A DNA stretch of 64,000 nucleotides from Fremontodendron californicum (Eukaryota; Streptophyta; Magnoliopsida; Malvales; Malvaceae), in the NCBI GenBank assembly GCA_030761205.1, contig JAULJL010000003.1, positions 29,828,123 through 29,892,122 of the forward strand, read 5' to 3'. The notes below the pieces were generated by a model. It ran no database searches. It worked only from the letters and a program-made list of their open reading frames with translations, and was not told the origin of the DNA. The translations under genes were made by a program, and so were the position numbers. Below are positions 36,735 to 47,149 of the stretch, in pieces. Each line of letters starts with the position of its first letter. Position 1 is the stretch's first letter.

Positions 36735-38285
36735 TTGGAAGAGACATTGCAAGCATTCATGCAAACACAAGCAAATGTGAATAACCAAACTTCACAGGAC
36801 ATCAATGAGATCAAAAACACCTTGTCCACATTGACAGCTTCATTACGCACTCAAGAAAAAGGTAAGTTTCCTGCTCAACCTCAGCCTAACCCTTCTACTC
36901 AATGTCTTGTTTCTTGCTCCAATGAAACTCAACAGGAAAATGCCAGTTCTATCACAACTCTTCGAAGTGGAAAGGCAATTGACAAAAACATTCCATCAAA
37001 AGACCAAGATCCTCCTTCCCCTCCGAAAAGTAATGGTAAGGATGATGGTAAGTCTGAACTTCTTGAAAATTTGGACAAAGAAAAAGGTATGCATCCTGCT
37101 CCTTTTCCTCAAAGGTTGCAAACAATAAAGAATTTGAATCAAAATGCAGAAATTTATGAACTTTTCAAACAAGTTAAGATTAACATTCCTTTATTGGATG
37201 CAATCAAACAAGTTCCATCTTATGCTAAATTTTTGAAGGACATGTGCACAGTTAAAAGGAAACATAATGTACAAAAGAAAGCATTTCTGACGGAAAGTGT
37301 GAGCTCAATCATTCAGCACCTTACTCCACCAAAATTCAAAGATCCTGGATGTCCAACAATCTCATGCATCATTGGAAACACTAGAATAGAACGTGCATTG
37401 CTTGATCTTGGTGCTAGTGTTAATCTTTTGCCTTTTTCTGTTTATCAACAATTAGGTTTAGGTGAACTCAAGGAAACACCTGTTACACTTCAACTAGCTG
37501 ATCGTTCTGTAAAAATTCCTCGAGGGATAGTTGAAGATGTTTTGGTTCAAATTGAAAATTTTTACTTCCCTGTTGATTTTATTGTTTTGGACACACATCC
37601 TGTTTCAAATCCAAATGTTCAAATTCCTGTTATATTAGGCCGTCCATTTCTTGCAACTTCTAATGCTCTGATAAATTGCAGGAATGGTATGTTGAACATT
37701 TCTTTTGGAAATATGACTTTAGAATTAAATGTGTTCAACACTTGCAAGCAACCTGGTGATGATTCAGAAGTACATGAAGTGGATTTCATTGAAGAACTTG
37801 TTCATGAACATCTCACCACTACCACATTTCATGATCCTTTAGAAGTTTATTTAATTGAATGTGAGTTTGATAATGCTTCAGAAATTTCACACACTGATTC
37901 TTTGTTAAATTCTTTTCAGGTTAAGCATTGTTGGAAACAAAAACTTGAGGAACTCAGAAATGATGCATATGAGAATTCTAAAATTCATAAAGAAAGAACT
38001 AAAGCCTTTCATGACAAGTTAATTTCAAGAAAAACATTTGATGTTGGGCAAAAAGTTCTACTTTATAATTCTAGACTTCACATATTTCCTGGTAAGTTGA
38101 GATCAAGATGGACTGGCCCATTTGTGGTTAAGCATGTGTATCATTATGGAGCAGTTGACATTGAGAATCCTAAAAATGGTAACGTATTCAAGGTAAATGG
38201 ACAAAGACACAAACTCTTTTTGGAAAATCATGTTACTCAAGAAGAGGTTGTTTTTCTTTCTGATCCTTGTTTTGAAAATAACTAG
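36735..38285 (+). CDS. Gag C-terminus / protease fused to integrase C-terminal domain (element B)
   Basis: A 516-residue continuation of the gag frame after the TAG. It includes the gag-protease linker, an aspartic protease with DLGAS at 37404-37418 (Athila proteases have DLGASVN), and the flap and RPFLAT regions. At about 37945-37955 the frame jumps without a break from the post-protease linker to the integrase C-terminal domain (EELRNDAYENSKIHKERTKAF, RSRWTGPFVVKH with the GPY/F module). Relative to C, RT, RNase H and the integrase zinc finger and DDE core are deleted. The junction carries a 10-bp microhomology TTGAGGAACT. The product cannot transpose by itself but may still process Gag. 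Confidence 0.88.
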   Translation: MEETLQAFMQTQANVNNQTSQDINEIKNTLSTLTASLRTQEKGKFPAQPQPNPSTQCLVSCSNETQQENASSITTLRSGKAIDKNIPSKDQDPPSPPKSNGKDDGKSELLENLDKEKGMHPAPFPQRLQTIKNLNQNAEIYELFKQVKINIPLLDAIKQVPSYAKFLKDMCTVKRKHNVQKKAFLTESVSSIIQHLTPPKFKDPGCPTISCIIGNTRIERALLDLGASVNLLPFSVYQQLGLGELKETPVTLQLADRSVKIPRGIVEDVLVQIENFYFPVDFIVLDTHPVSNPNVQIPVILGRPFLATSNALINCRNGMLNISFGNMTLELNVFNTCKQPGDDSEVHEVDFIEELVHEHLTTTTFHDPLEVYLIECEFDNASEISHTDSLLNSFQVKHCWKQKLEELRNDAYENSKIHKERTKAFHDKLISRKTFDVGQKVLLYNSRLHIFPGKLRSRWTGPFVVKHVYHYGAVDIENPKNGNVFKVNGQRHKLFLENHVTQEEVVFLSDPCFENN

Positions 38286-38457
38286 ATGTAAATATAATTT
38301 TTACTAATCTTCAAAAAAAAAAAAACATCAATTTTTTTCCCGGTTAAATGGCGGATAACGGTACTCCGTGATTATTTAAGTCGGTTCCATCAGCTACCCA
38401 CAAAACTGATATTGTATATAAATTTCTCTTTCAATTTCTTTTTCATTTTTTTTCAGG
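38286..38457 (+). promoter_or_regulatory. Leader of the CRP gene (element B)
   Basis: Contains the conserved CCGGTTAAATGGCGGATAAC block with a 7-codon uORF (38348-38371), a TATATAAAT box at 38415-38423 and a T-rich tract ending in TTTCAG at 38451-38456, directly before the CRP ATG. It could be an internal promoter or a 3' splice site for a subgenomic mRNA. Confidence 0.5.
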
Positions 38458-38994
38458 ATGGATGATATTCTCAAAAGATTGCAGAAACAATTTCCTCCTT
38501 TTCCTCGAAATATTTTACTGAAGCTTTACCAAGTTCGATTTGAAAGATTAAGAATGCTTATGCACAAAGGGATTCCTGAAGACATGCGTTGGATAATTGA
38601 AGCCAAGGTACGTGAAGATGAATATCTTCCTGTTTTGCATTTACCAGGTACAGGTAGAAGCACTTATGCAAAGAAGCGACGAGCAAAGCGCATGAGTTCA
38701 AATTGCCACAAGTGTGCACGATGGACGTTTAACGGTAAATGTCGTTCTATTGGGATTCCGTCCTCTAATCGAGATGATAAAATTGAATTCATTAAGGATG
38801 GACTGAGTAAGGAGAATTTGGGTAATATCCAACTTTCTCTTGAGATGCATCCTAGTGGAGACGTACAGAGAGAAATTCTTGATTTATGGCCGCAATTCCA
38901 AAGGGAATGGCAACATCTTGGGAATCTGATGATAAAAGACCTTGTTTGCCAGCTTGTAAGAAAATTGGAGGGGAAGCATATCCTCGACTCATAG
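38458..38994 (+). CDS. Cysteine-rich nucleic-acid-binding-like protein, CRP (element B)
   Basis: 178 residues, collinear with the copies in A and D. Basic KKRRAKR at 72-78 is kept, but the finger reads CHKCARWTFNGKC: the third cysteine (residue 91) is phenylalanine, so zinc binding is likely impaired. Other changes (T6K, D41E, F70Y, T131M) are scattered. It lies 172 bp after the pol stop and 274 bp before LOG, in the same orientation, in the place where Athila elements usually carry an env-like gene. Resemblance to carlavirus cysteine-rich proteins is an inference from motif order. Confidence 0.8.
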   Translation: MDDILKRLQKQFPPFPRNILLKLYQVRFERLRMLMHKGIPEDMRWIIEAKVREDEYLPVLHLPGTGRSTYAKKRRAKRMSSNCHKCARWTFNGKCRSIGIPSSNRDDKIEFIKDGLSKENLGNIQLSLEMHPSGDVQREILDLWPQFQREWQHLGNLMIKDLVCQLVRKLEGKHILDS

Positions 38995-39268
38995 AAGGCG
39001 TTTAAGCCATTTCTGGACGTAAAACCAGAGGAAGATGCCAAATACACTTTCGGCGACATTATTACTTTTGACTTTTACGGTTGATTTTTCTTCTCTTTTT
39101 GATTTTCTTCCTGAAATCACGCAAAAATCTTTTGTTAGGTTAACATTTTCTTCTGACAGGTCAAATACACTTTCGGCGACATTATTACTCTTGTCTGATT
39201 CACTACTCAGTCCTCTATATATTACACCATGTACTCATTCTCTTTCAGGCACTCGAAAAAGAAAAAAA
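38995..39268 (+). promoter_or_regulatory. CRP-LOG spacer (element B)
   Basis: Contains about one and a part copies of the roughly 123-bp repeat (CACTTTCGGCGACATTATT at 39043 and 39167), a CTATATATTACACC box near 39214-39227 and an acceptor-like TTCTCTTTCAG at 39238-39248, 20 bp before the LOG ATG. Confidence 0.45.
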
Positions 39269-39916
39269 ATGGAAAGCACTTCGTCCCAGCGCATTAAAAA
39301 AATTTGTGTCTTTGGAGGTGCTTATCCAGGGAAAAATAACATATTCGCTGATGAAGCCATAAGAGTTGGAGTAATACTTGCCCAACAAAAGATCCAGTTG
39401 ATTTATGGAGGCGGTAGTACGGGTCTAATGGGAGCAGTCGCTACAGCAGCACACGCCGGAGGAGGTCTAGTTCTAGGAATCGTGCCAAAACTATTCACAG
39501 ATTTTTTTGGACCTATCGTGGGTAAAGAAATACAAGTCTGGAGTATCCATGAACGGATGACAATCATGTACCATTCTGCCGATGCATTCATTGCTTTACC
39601 AGGAGGTCTGGGTACATTGGAAGAAATAGCTTGCGTGGCTTCTTGGTCATCTTTGGTCACAAATAAGAAACCAATTGGTTTGCTTAATATTAATGGTTAT
39701 TTTAGTAATTTGCTTTCATATTTAGATAATGCTGTGGATAATGGATTCATGTTTTCAGAGGCAAGGAGAACCATAATTTCTGCTACAACCATTGAAGATT
39801 TACTCAAAAAGCTACAAGCTTATGAGTGTTTATCTGCTACGGTTGTTTCGCAAACGCTCGGAAAAAGAAAAAGAGATATGGACGAGCAAGGAGTGGATTG
39901 CACTTTGTCTTTGTGA
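39269..39916 (+). CDS. LOG-type cytokinin-activating phosphoribohydrolase (element B)
   Basis: 215 residues, full length and the best-preserved copy. Signatures: VFGG (14-17), GGGSTGLMG (47-55), R96 in HERM, and PGGLGTLEE (111-119) with both glycines and the glutamates that shape the active site in LOG enzymes. The residue after R96 is methionine rather than the usual lysine, and FCGS-type residues are replaced by FGGAYPG, so activity and substrate range need testing. Normal LOG length is about 200-230 residues. KRKR at 199-202 is unusual. The longer in-frame extension upstream (from 39035) is non-coding spacer read through. Cytosolic or nuclear action is expected; there is no targeting signal. 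Confidence 0.9.
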   Translation: MESTSSQRIKKICVFGGAYPGKNNIFADEAIRVGVILAQQKIQLIYGGGSTGLMGAVATAAHAGGGLVLGIVPKLFTDFFGPIVGKEIQVWSIHERMTIMYHSADAFIALPGGLGTLEEIACVASWSSLVTNKKPIGLLNINGYFSNLLSYLDNAVDNGFMFSEARRTIISATTIEDLLKKLQAYECLSATVVSQTLGKRKRDMDEQGVDCTLSL

Positions 39917-41680
39917 CATTATCTAACATTTGCTTGTTGTGTCTCAGTTATAATAAGTGGTTAGCAACCTCTGCAGGTAATATCTCCTAAATTCTACCTT
40001 TAAAATTTGACATTGGGGACAATGTCATATTTTAGTAGGGGGTAAGGGACATATTTTGCTAAAAAAAAAAATATTGTTGTGTTTTAAGACATTTAGAAGT
40101 ATTCATTCTGAACAAGGTCTGAGTAAGGGAGACTTGAGACATACCTTGTCAGTTTGATTTAATCTTCTTCTTCAAAAAAACAAAAAAACAAAAAAAAAAA
40201 AAAGCATGTTTAGACTTAGTGTGTTTTTTAGTTACTTTCAATACTATAATGAGATATGAATTGCATAAGTCTAAAGCAGATTTATTAGTGAGAAGATTTT
40301 CATGAGAATTGAGCTTGATATCAACCTTTTTATGAGCCAATGTTAATATGATATGTTGATTGAGAAAGAAGCATGTTTAGACTTAATCTGACTTGTATAA
40401 TCATCCTTGTGAGTTTTTGAGCCTATAATGATTGATGCATTATACAAATCAATCTAATTTCTTTCTTGAGTGCTCTTATGATTACATGATTCTCTAGAAC
40501 TTGCTTTAAACCGTTTGATACTATATTGATACAGGTGACAACATGAATATGATAGAGGCATTAGGATTATAACCAGAGCCAAACAGCCATCCCTTATTAA
40601 TGTTCTAAGAGAACATCCCCACTAGTGAGCCAATTTGAGCCTACATTAAATATGCTGTTTTATTGGTAACCACAACTTACACCTAGCCTAAATATACTTA
40701 TATCCTTACCCTTGTTCTAAAGATGGATTTTTATATTTTGAGACATATTAAAAAAAAAAAAAAAAATAAGGGATATTTTTAGTTGAAAATTTGGGTTAGA
40801 AACAAAAGATAAGTGTGGGGGAAGAAAAGAAAAGAAAAAGTCAAGAGAAAAAGAAAGAGATCATTGTCAAATACATTCCCATATTAAAAAAAAAAAAAAA
40901 GAATCTTCTCTTGAACTTCTAGAAAAAGATGTTACAAAGTTGGTTAGAATGATGCAAAGGCTCAACATGAATATTTAGCCTATGTTATTATGTGCTTTAT
41001 AAGAGTTTTGAGAAGTTTTATTTGTATGATCTTATTATGTCTCTAAAATCTATGAACTCTTTGGAACCTTTGTGATATCTTTATCCTTTTGTTCTTTAAC
41101 CACATTATAACCCTTTGGCCCCATTACAACCTTGAATAAAGACCTCTTGATTTATGAAGTTGTATGATCTAAATAGTGGAGAATAGGTGGACAAGCAAGC
41201 ATATGGTAGAAGTGTTTTCATGAGATTGATTGAGTGTAAACACTTTACCACTACTTTAAAGAGTAAAAATCAAGAGAGTATCCCATGTGAGAAGTTGAGA
41301 TTAAGTTTGAATATGCACTATTTTGATTGAAATATGTTATGTTAATATTGGCTTAACTCATTTATTTACATTCAAGCAAGATTTTTTGTGAATTTCTTTA
41401 AGCTATTGATTAGTTTTTAAGACCTGTCCAATGATTATCTCTAATTTATATTGGAAGGATTAGTTATAATTATTATTTTTAGTTTTTCTTATGTCTTCAA
41501 TGTTTGTGGGTATCGTCCTAATAAACCCTCACGAGACTAAACTCGTCCACTAGGGACACCTAGGGGTTTAAAGGCTTGTGTCACATGCTAAGTGCCACCG
41601 TGATTTCCTACGAAAATGGATTAGATTAGATTTTCTTATTTTATTTTTATTGAGTCGTTGCTAGGGACTAGCAACAATCT
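39917..41680 (+). other. Long 3' non-coding region of element B
   Basis: Contains PPT-like tracts at about 40035-40046 and 40811-40822 and several poly-A runs. It is homologous to the corresponding part of A and D. No reading frame is supported. Confidence 0.7.
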
Positions 41681-41693
41681 AAGTGTGGGGGTG
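41681..41693 (+). other. Element B polypurine tract
   Basis: AAGTGTGGGGGTG directly before the 3' LTR. Confidence 0.8.
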
Positions 41694-43190
41694 TGATAAC
41701 TCGTATAATTATATAGTTTTTAGTTATGTTTTATTATTGTTTTGTGTCAAATACGAGTTATTATTGTTTAGTCTAATTGTGTTTATGATCTTTTATATTT
41801 TTATGTAATTTGGTGTTTTTCACAAGTTTCTTTGAGTGATTTCAGATTACTAGAATTAAGGGCAAATCCAGTTCAGTTCCAGTTCCGACACCGTTTACCA
41901 TATCAGCTATATCTCGAGTTTCACTGAAGCAATAAGGCTGAAATTTGTAGCCGTGCAAAGCTAAGAGGCATATCTATCTTTTTCATGTTTTACACTTCTT
42001 GAAACGGAGTCGTTTGCCCTAGTGAAATCGACCATCAAGTTGGCTGATGTGCAATGACGTCTGTGCTGACCTGTTTTCGTATTTTGCCCATATATTTTTA
42101 TCCACATCAGCAAATGAGCTGATTCCAACGGTTATGGATCCGTAACTGATAGGGGTATATTTTTCTAGAAGACAATTTTATCAGATCGAGCCTCCAACAT
42201 TGACAAAATCGACCATCAAGCTGGCTGATCAGAATTGTCATACAATATGACGAAAATTGTTAGAAAAATGCACCCACCTATTATACCTACCTTTGAAATT
42301 TGTAAAGCTTGTCTCTTGTCATTTAGCCCTCCAAAATGTGTATAAATAGAGGGCCTTGGATGAGTATTGGGATACATTATACATTGGTAGGATATTAGCC
42401 ATTGTAATAAAATTCTCTAAGTTTTCTTCTTCTTTCTTTTCTCTAGTTTTCTTTTTTTATTTACTTATGCTTCTTACATTTCTTTTCATTTCATTCATAT
42501 CTAGTATGTGTTACTAATCATATTGTTGAGGTGATGAGGTGAAGCTTTTGGTAAATGCTAAGGTTAGTCTCTTAAACATGAGCTAAAATGAATCATCATT
42601 TATAAACACTAGTATAGATAATATTTTATTTTGGTTTAAAATCATACTTACAAAGTAGGGATCTTGATTCATTATTGACAAGGAAAATGGCACAGTAAAT
42701 GCTTGGTTTCATAACCTTGATTTGTTGTAGACATATACCTTGGCATAAGGAATGCTTGGACTCTTTTTGTGAGTTTTGAGGACACCAAATGAACATAATA
42801 TCATATGCTATGGACGTTGGACAATTTGGACTGAATTGCTAAACCTTCCGATTGGAACCTCCCTTATGTGTGGATTTCAATTGTGTAATAAAACAAGATT
42901 AATCTTAGCATAACACCAAGAGTGGATTCTCTAACCTCAACATCTTTTCTAATTGTTTTTTTCTATCTTGTTTAATTTCTTTTATATTTTGTTTATTTTG
43001 TTCTCTAATATCTTGTTTATCTTATTTTGTTGTTGATTCCCTAATATCTCGTTTACTTTCTTTTTCTTATATATTTATAAACTTATACTTACTAATACGC
43101 TTCCCTGTGGTTCGACCTCGGACACCCGAGAATTTATTACTTGAACATAACCTGCACTTGGGTTTACAACTCTTAATTGAGTCACCATCA
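41694..43190 (+). repeat. Element B 3' LTR
   Basis: 1,497 bp, same length as the 5' LTR and differing at about four bases by eye (for example near 41887, 42094, 42096 and 42950). Confidence 0.95.
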
Positions 43191-43195
43191 CCTGA

Positions 43196-44329
43196 CATAA
43201 AGCATTCATGGTATATAAATATGATCCAAACGTATAACCCTCCATAGAAAGATAATTCTTCACATTTGTCCCCCGATGTGGAGGGTGATCCTTGGTCAAG
43301 GTTTATTAAAAAAAACAAGAATCCAATAGGCTCAAAGGGGGTAGCAAAGGATAATTTCTCATTTTGTGAAAGGAATACGAAAGATGGTCATTTCTCATTT
43401 CTAGTATGAATATTTTCATTGAAGAGCAAACCCCAGGTGGAGTAGATAATAAGAATTGCCATTAAAATCATTTGAATATCTCATATGCATGATATCATAG
43501 TTTTTTTTTTTTTTTTTTTTTTTGCAACTCATGCATCCTCTCAATGTGCCTATCCGAATGAATGTCCAACCCAACAATTCTCCTTATTCCGGTTTTCTCT
43601 AAGTTTTCGTGCAATTTCATTCTACCATAGAGGAAAACAAAGTTTGCACAAGTCGGTAATGACGTGCAAAAAAAATCAGGTATTCGACTTTTTGGTAATC
43701 CTACCCCAAGATATGACAAAGGATAACTGGGTGAAAATGGATGTTACTCAAATCAAAGCATTCAATTATACTGGAAAAATATGGCTTTTAAGGTAATTTT
43801 TTTCCCCAATATGTGAGTAAAGAACACTATTCAGGAAAAGAAAGTTCGGGCATGGTTGAGAAACTTAGGAGTGATGTGTTTAAAGCTCTAGATAGCCTTG
43901 ACATTTATCAAATTACCAAAATCTAGATTCTTTCAAGAGAGTGCCTTATGAATTGGTTCTCAAAAAAATGTTTTGCAAAATGATCATTTCATTGCTCATT
44001 GTTTAGGCGAAGATCATTAACCTTTTAGGATTCATTTCCTGGTCAAAAGAAAGGTGAGGTACACGATACTTCAAATTTAGGCCATCAAAGAAATCAAGCT
44101 TTTATGTGGTCTGATTTGAAACTAGACAAAAGAATGGATTGCCAAGTTCATTCTTAACAATAATCACCATTTTATTCAAGATCAAAACATTTTCCAAGAT
44201 AAATCATGCAATCATAAACAATTTCCAACAAAACTATCAAACACCTAATCAATGTTAAAAATGCCATGCCTAGGAAAAAATGAAAATATCACAAATTTGA
44301 AATTATTCAGACGAAGTATTTGAGGTGAC
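43196..44329 (-). other. Ogre-like internal DNA, non-coding
   Basis: Lies between the Ogre gag and element B. A poly-T run is at about 43500-43523. No protease or RT motif was recognised in any frame, which is why the Ogre element is called deleted. Confidence 0.5.
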
Positions 44330-45905
44330 ATTCCCCATATTCAAACTCCAGATCTCCATTGTTCCAAAACATCCAAAGTCAAGGTACCACCATTAATGAG
44401 ATCTTCAACCTTTTCTTTCAACTAGCTGCATTTTTCCGTTGAATGCCCAATTGCTCCTATATGATAATCGCACTTGCTGTTAGGATCATAATTCCTTGCC
44501 GATAGATTTGGAATTGTCTTTAAAGGCACAGGAGTAAGGTACTGGTTTCTTATCAACAAAGGCAAAAGATCAAAAATTGGGATCGGAATTTTCTCATGAC
44601 TGTTTCTTGGTCTTGTTTGGGGAACAGGCCTAGCTGCAGGTGTAGATGGATCAATCATGAAAGTAGGTGGTTGTGAGTAAAAGTTTGGCCGAAAAGTTGG
44701 TTGTGGTGCAACATTATTTACAATGGGATAATAAGGTTGGTATATGGGATATGGATGGTAAAGGGGAAGATCTCTTGTTTGTTGTCCTCCATAAATCACA
44801 GCTTTAACATCTTCTTCTTTATTTTTAGATGTCTCATTCTTTGCATCAGGTGTCTCTTTATCTTCAAGCTTCCCACTCTTTATAGCATTCTCAATTATCT
44901 TCCCGGAAATTACCATGTCTGCAAAATTCTTGGTGGCATTCCCAATCATCCTTTCTTAGTATGGTGCTTTAAGGGTACTAACAAACAAGACTGTAGTTTC
45001 TTTTTCAGTGAGAGGTGGCTGAACTTCGGCAGCAATATCCCTCCATCTCTGAGCATACTCTTTGAAGCTTTCAGTAGCTTTGTTCTCCATATTCTGTAAG
45101 GTTAAACGGTCTGGGGCCATGTCAATAATGTGCTTGTACTGATTAATGAACGTCTTTGCTAATTCCTTCCAAGTACGGACACGATTCTTATCTAGCTGAA
45201 CATACCATCTGGCAGCAAAACCTATAAGACTGTCCTGGAAGACATGGATGAGCAACTTATCATCTTTCGCATAAACAGCCATCTTCCGGCAAAACATGGT
45301 GATATGAGATATGGGGCACTTGGACCCATCAAACTTCTCAAAATCAGGAGTCTTGAACTTGGGCGGGATAACCACATCTGGAACCAAACAAAGCCCTTCA
45401 GCATCCATAGAACCATAGAAATCCAATCCCTCAACAGCCCGAGTCTTTCTTCAATCAATTTCATCTTACGAGATTCTATCTCTTCAACTTCCTTCAGCCT
45501 TTCTTGATCATCTAAATCTAGAATTCGGACAGGATCTATCTTTGCCCCTGGGGCTGGAATGTTATATCTCGGATAGTTAAATCCTCCTACGAATGGTGCT
45601 TGTAGCGGCTGCACTTGTTGAGGTATTTGAACTTGAGATTAGAGACCTGGTGGATACGAAGATTTACCCACATTCTGATTCTTTCCCTCAGAGTCGGATT
45701 CATCTGTCTTATCTTTCCCTTTTAGACTCTTCATCATTTTCAACAACGAGTTTAATTGCTCTCTAATCTCACCCTGGGTTTTTTCTATTTTGTTCGTCCT
45801 AGCAACTTGTTGCTCTGCCATTGCTTTAACTCGCGAACGAATTCTAGAAGCCTGTTCCTCTGTCATTGCTTTAACCCATGAACGAATGTTGTAGGAATTC
45901 CCCAA
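44330..45905 (-). pseudogene. Ogre/Tat gag, broken
   Basis: Minus-strand gag remnant. From the N-terminus: a basic coiled segment (MTEEQASRIRSRVKAM), a proline-rich stretch, then the gag core FKTPDFEKFDGSKCPISHITMF, the SLIGFAARWYVQLD and WKELAKTFINQYKHI segments, ERMIGNATKNFADMV, and a knuckle-like C-DYHIGAIGHSTEKC. These are hallmarks of Ogre/Tat gag. At least three stops (near 45638, 44953 and 44420) and one frameshift (about 45430) disrupt it. Confidence 0.85.
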
Positions 45906-46069
45906 GATCTTTGATTGCTTGAGCTATCCTTGAACCCTTCATTACCACAATTTAAAATTTAAAACTCAAATGCTTTCATGAAATGCACATGTATCTATGC
46001 AAATAAATAAAAGAATGACTTTAATGACAATCATCAAAAATATTCACAAAGTTTAACAGGAACATTATG

Positions 46070-46395
46070 AAAAAAAATGTACATGATGAATGCATGAGCT
46101 TTACGAAAATATACATGGTGAATGCATAAGCATTATGGAAAAATGTACATGGTGAATGCATAAGCATTATGGAAAAATGTACATGGTGAATGCATAAGCA
46201 TTATGCAGAATGTACATGGTGCATGCATGAACATCATGAAAAATGTACATGATAAATGCATGAGCATTGTTAAAAAATGTATATGGTAAATGCATGAGCA
46301 TGGTTAAAAAATGTACATGATCAATGCATGAGCATGGTTAAAAATGTACATGATAAATGCATGAGCATGGTAAACAAATGTATATGATAAATATT
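46070..46395 (-). repeat. Tandem repeat of about 31-33 bp in the Ogre 5' region
   Basis: About nine to ten units of AATGTACATGGTGAATGCAT followed by AAGCATTATGGAA, with growing divergence to the right (ATGATAAATGCATGAGCATG). Confidence 0.85.
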
Positions 46396-47149
46396 TAAAT
46401 GATGCAAATGCATGCAAATAATTGAAAGAATTAATTCAAGTAATGGCCACGAAGGTTTCACAAAATTCAATAGCTGGATACATATTAGAGAAATACAAAT
46501 AATATTCACAAAGTTAAAAATTTGTCAGAAAGAAAAACGTTCCTTCATGTGTCCTATTTCGGGTTATTCTCTATGAAACAGGTGGACATGACTCTATCTT
46601 AAAGTTTGGCCACTTAAGTGTTGTTTATATGCTGGGTTTAGGATACTTGACCAAGCTAAAAAGGTCCCCAAATTGCTCCTTAACATCATCCATGTAGGAT
46701 GAGTAAGGCACCCCATTCCTCACCCATTACAGGCTCCAACCGGAAGGGTTCAATTCGGGTGAGAGTATTTTCCAAAGTTATGGCGGAGGTTTATCACCTC
46801 TCAAAGACTTTGGTACTTTACACTCTGAAGGTGTTTCGCTAGCCATTGCGGAGGTTTTCACCTCTCGAGGCGTAGGTACTTTACCCCCTCCTAAAAGGGA
46901 CGAGTCCGGGTATAGGACTTTATGATATGCAATGTGTCGTGTGTGCGAAGGGACATTCAAACCTTCCTTTACCCATAAATGTACAATGAAACAAAAGTTG
47001 TTAGTACAAATAACAAAAATCAAAATAAAAAATAACAATAAAAATAAATAAACAAATAAATAAATAAATACATAAAAATTAAACACTTAAAGACCAATAT
47101 TTCAAACCTAAAGTATCACAAGACTAATCTATGGCTTGACTCTCGAATG
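46396..47149 (-). other. Ogre-like 5' untranslated region
   Basis: Between the PBS and the gag-side tandem repeats. Contains two similar GGCGGAGGTTTATCACCTCTC/TTGCGGAGGTTTTCACCTCTC segments (46780-46870). No gene is seen. Confidence 0.5.

Larger units (their letters stand above)
33839..43190 (+). mobile_element. Element B: Athila-like gypsy with gag-PR, CRP and LOG, RT/IN core deleted
   Basis: A complete 9,352-bp element: LTRs of 1,497 bp at both ends, TSD CCTGA at 33834-33838 and 43191-43195, PBS for tRNA-Asp, PPT at 41681-41693. The order is gag, protease fused to the integrase C-terminal domain, CRP, LOG, then 1.8 kb non-coding. About 2.6 kb of pol (RT, RNase H, integrase zinc finger and catalytic core) is missing compared with C. 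By eye the LTRs differ at about four positions, so it is young. Confidence 0.95.

Noticed and set aside
38458..38994. Independent endogenous carlavirus insertion
   Set aside because: No other viral gene is near, and the gene lies at the same internal place in separate TSD-bounded retrotransposons, so it moves as part of the element.
39035..39268. N-terminal extension of the B LOG frame
   Set aside because: Not conserved as protein; corresponds to the spacer repeat and promoter-like DNA.
38458..39916. Athila env-like gene at the CRP/LOG position
   Set aside because: Neither protein has a signal peptide, transmembrane segment or env-like features.
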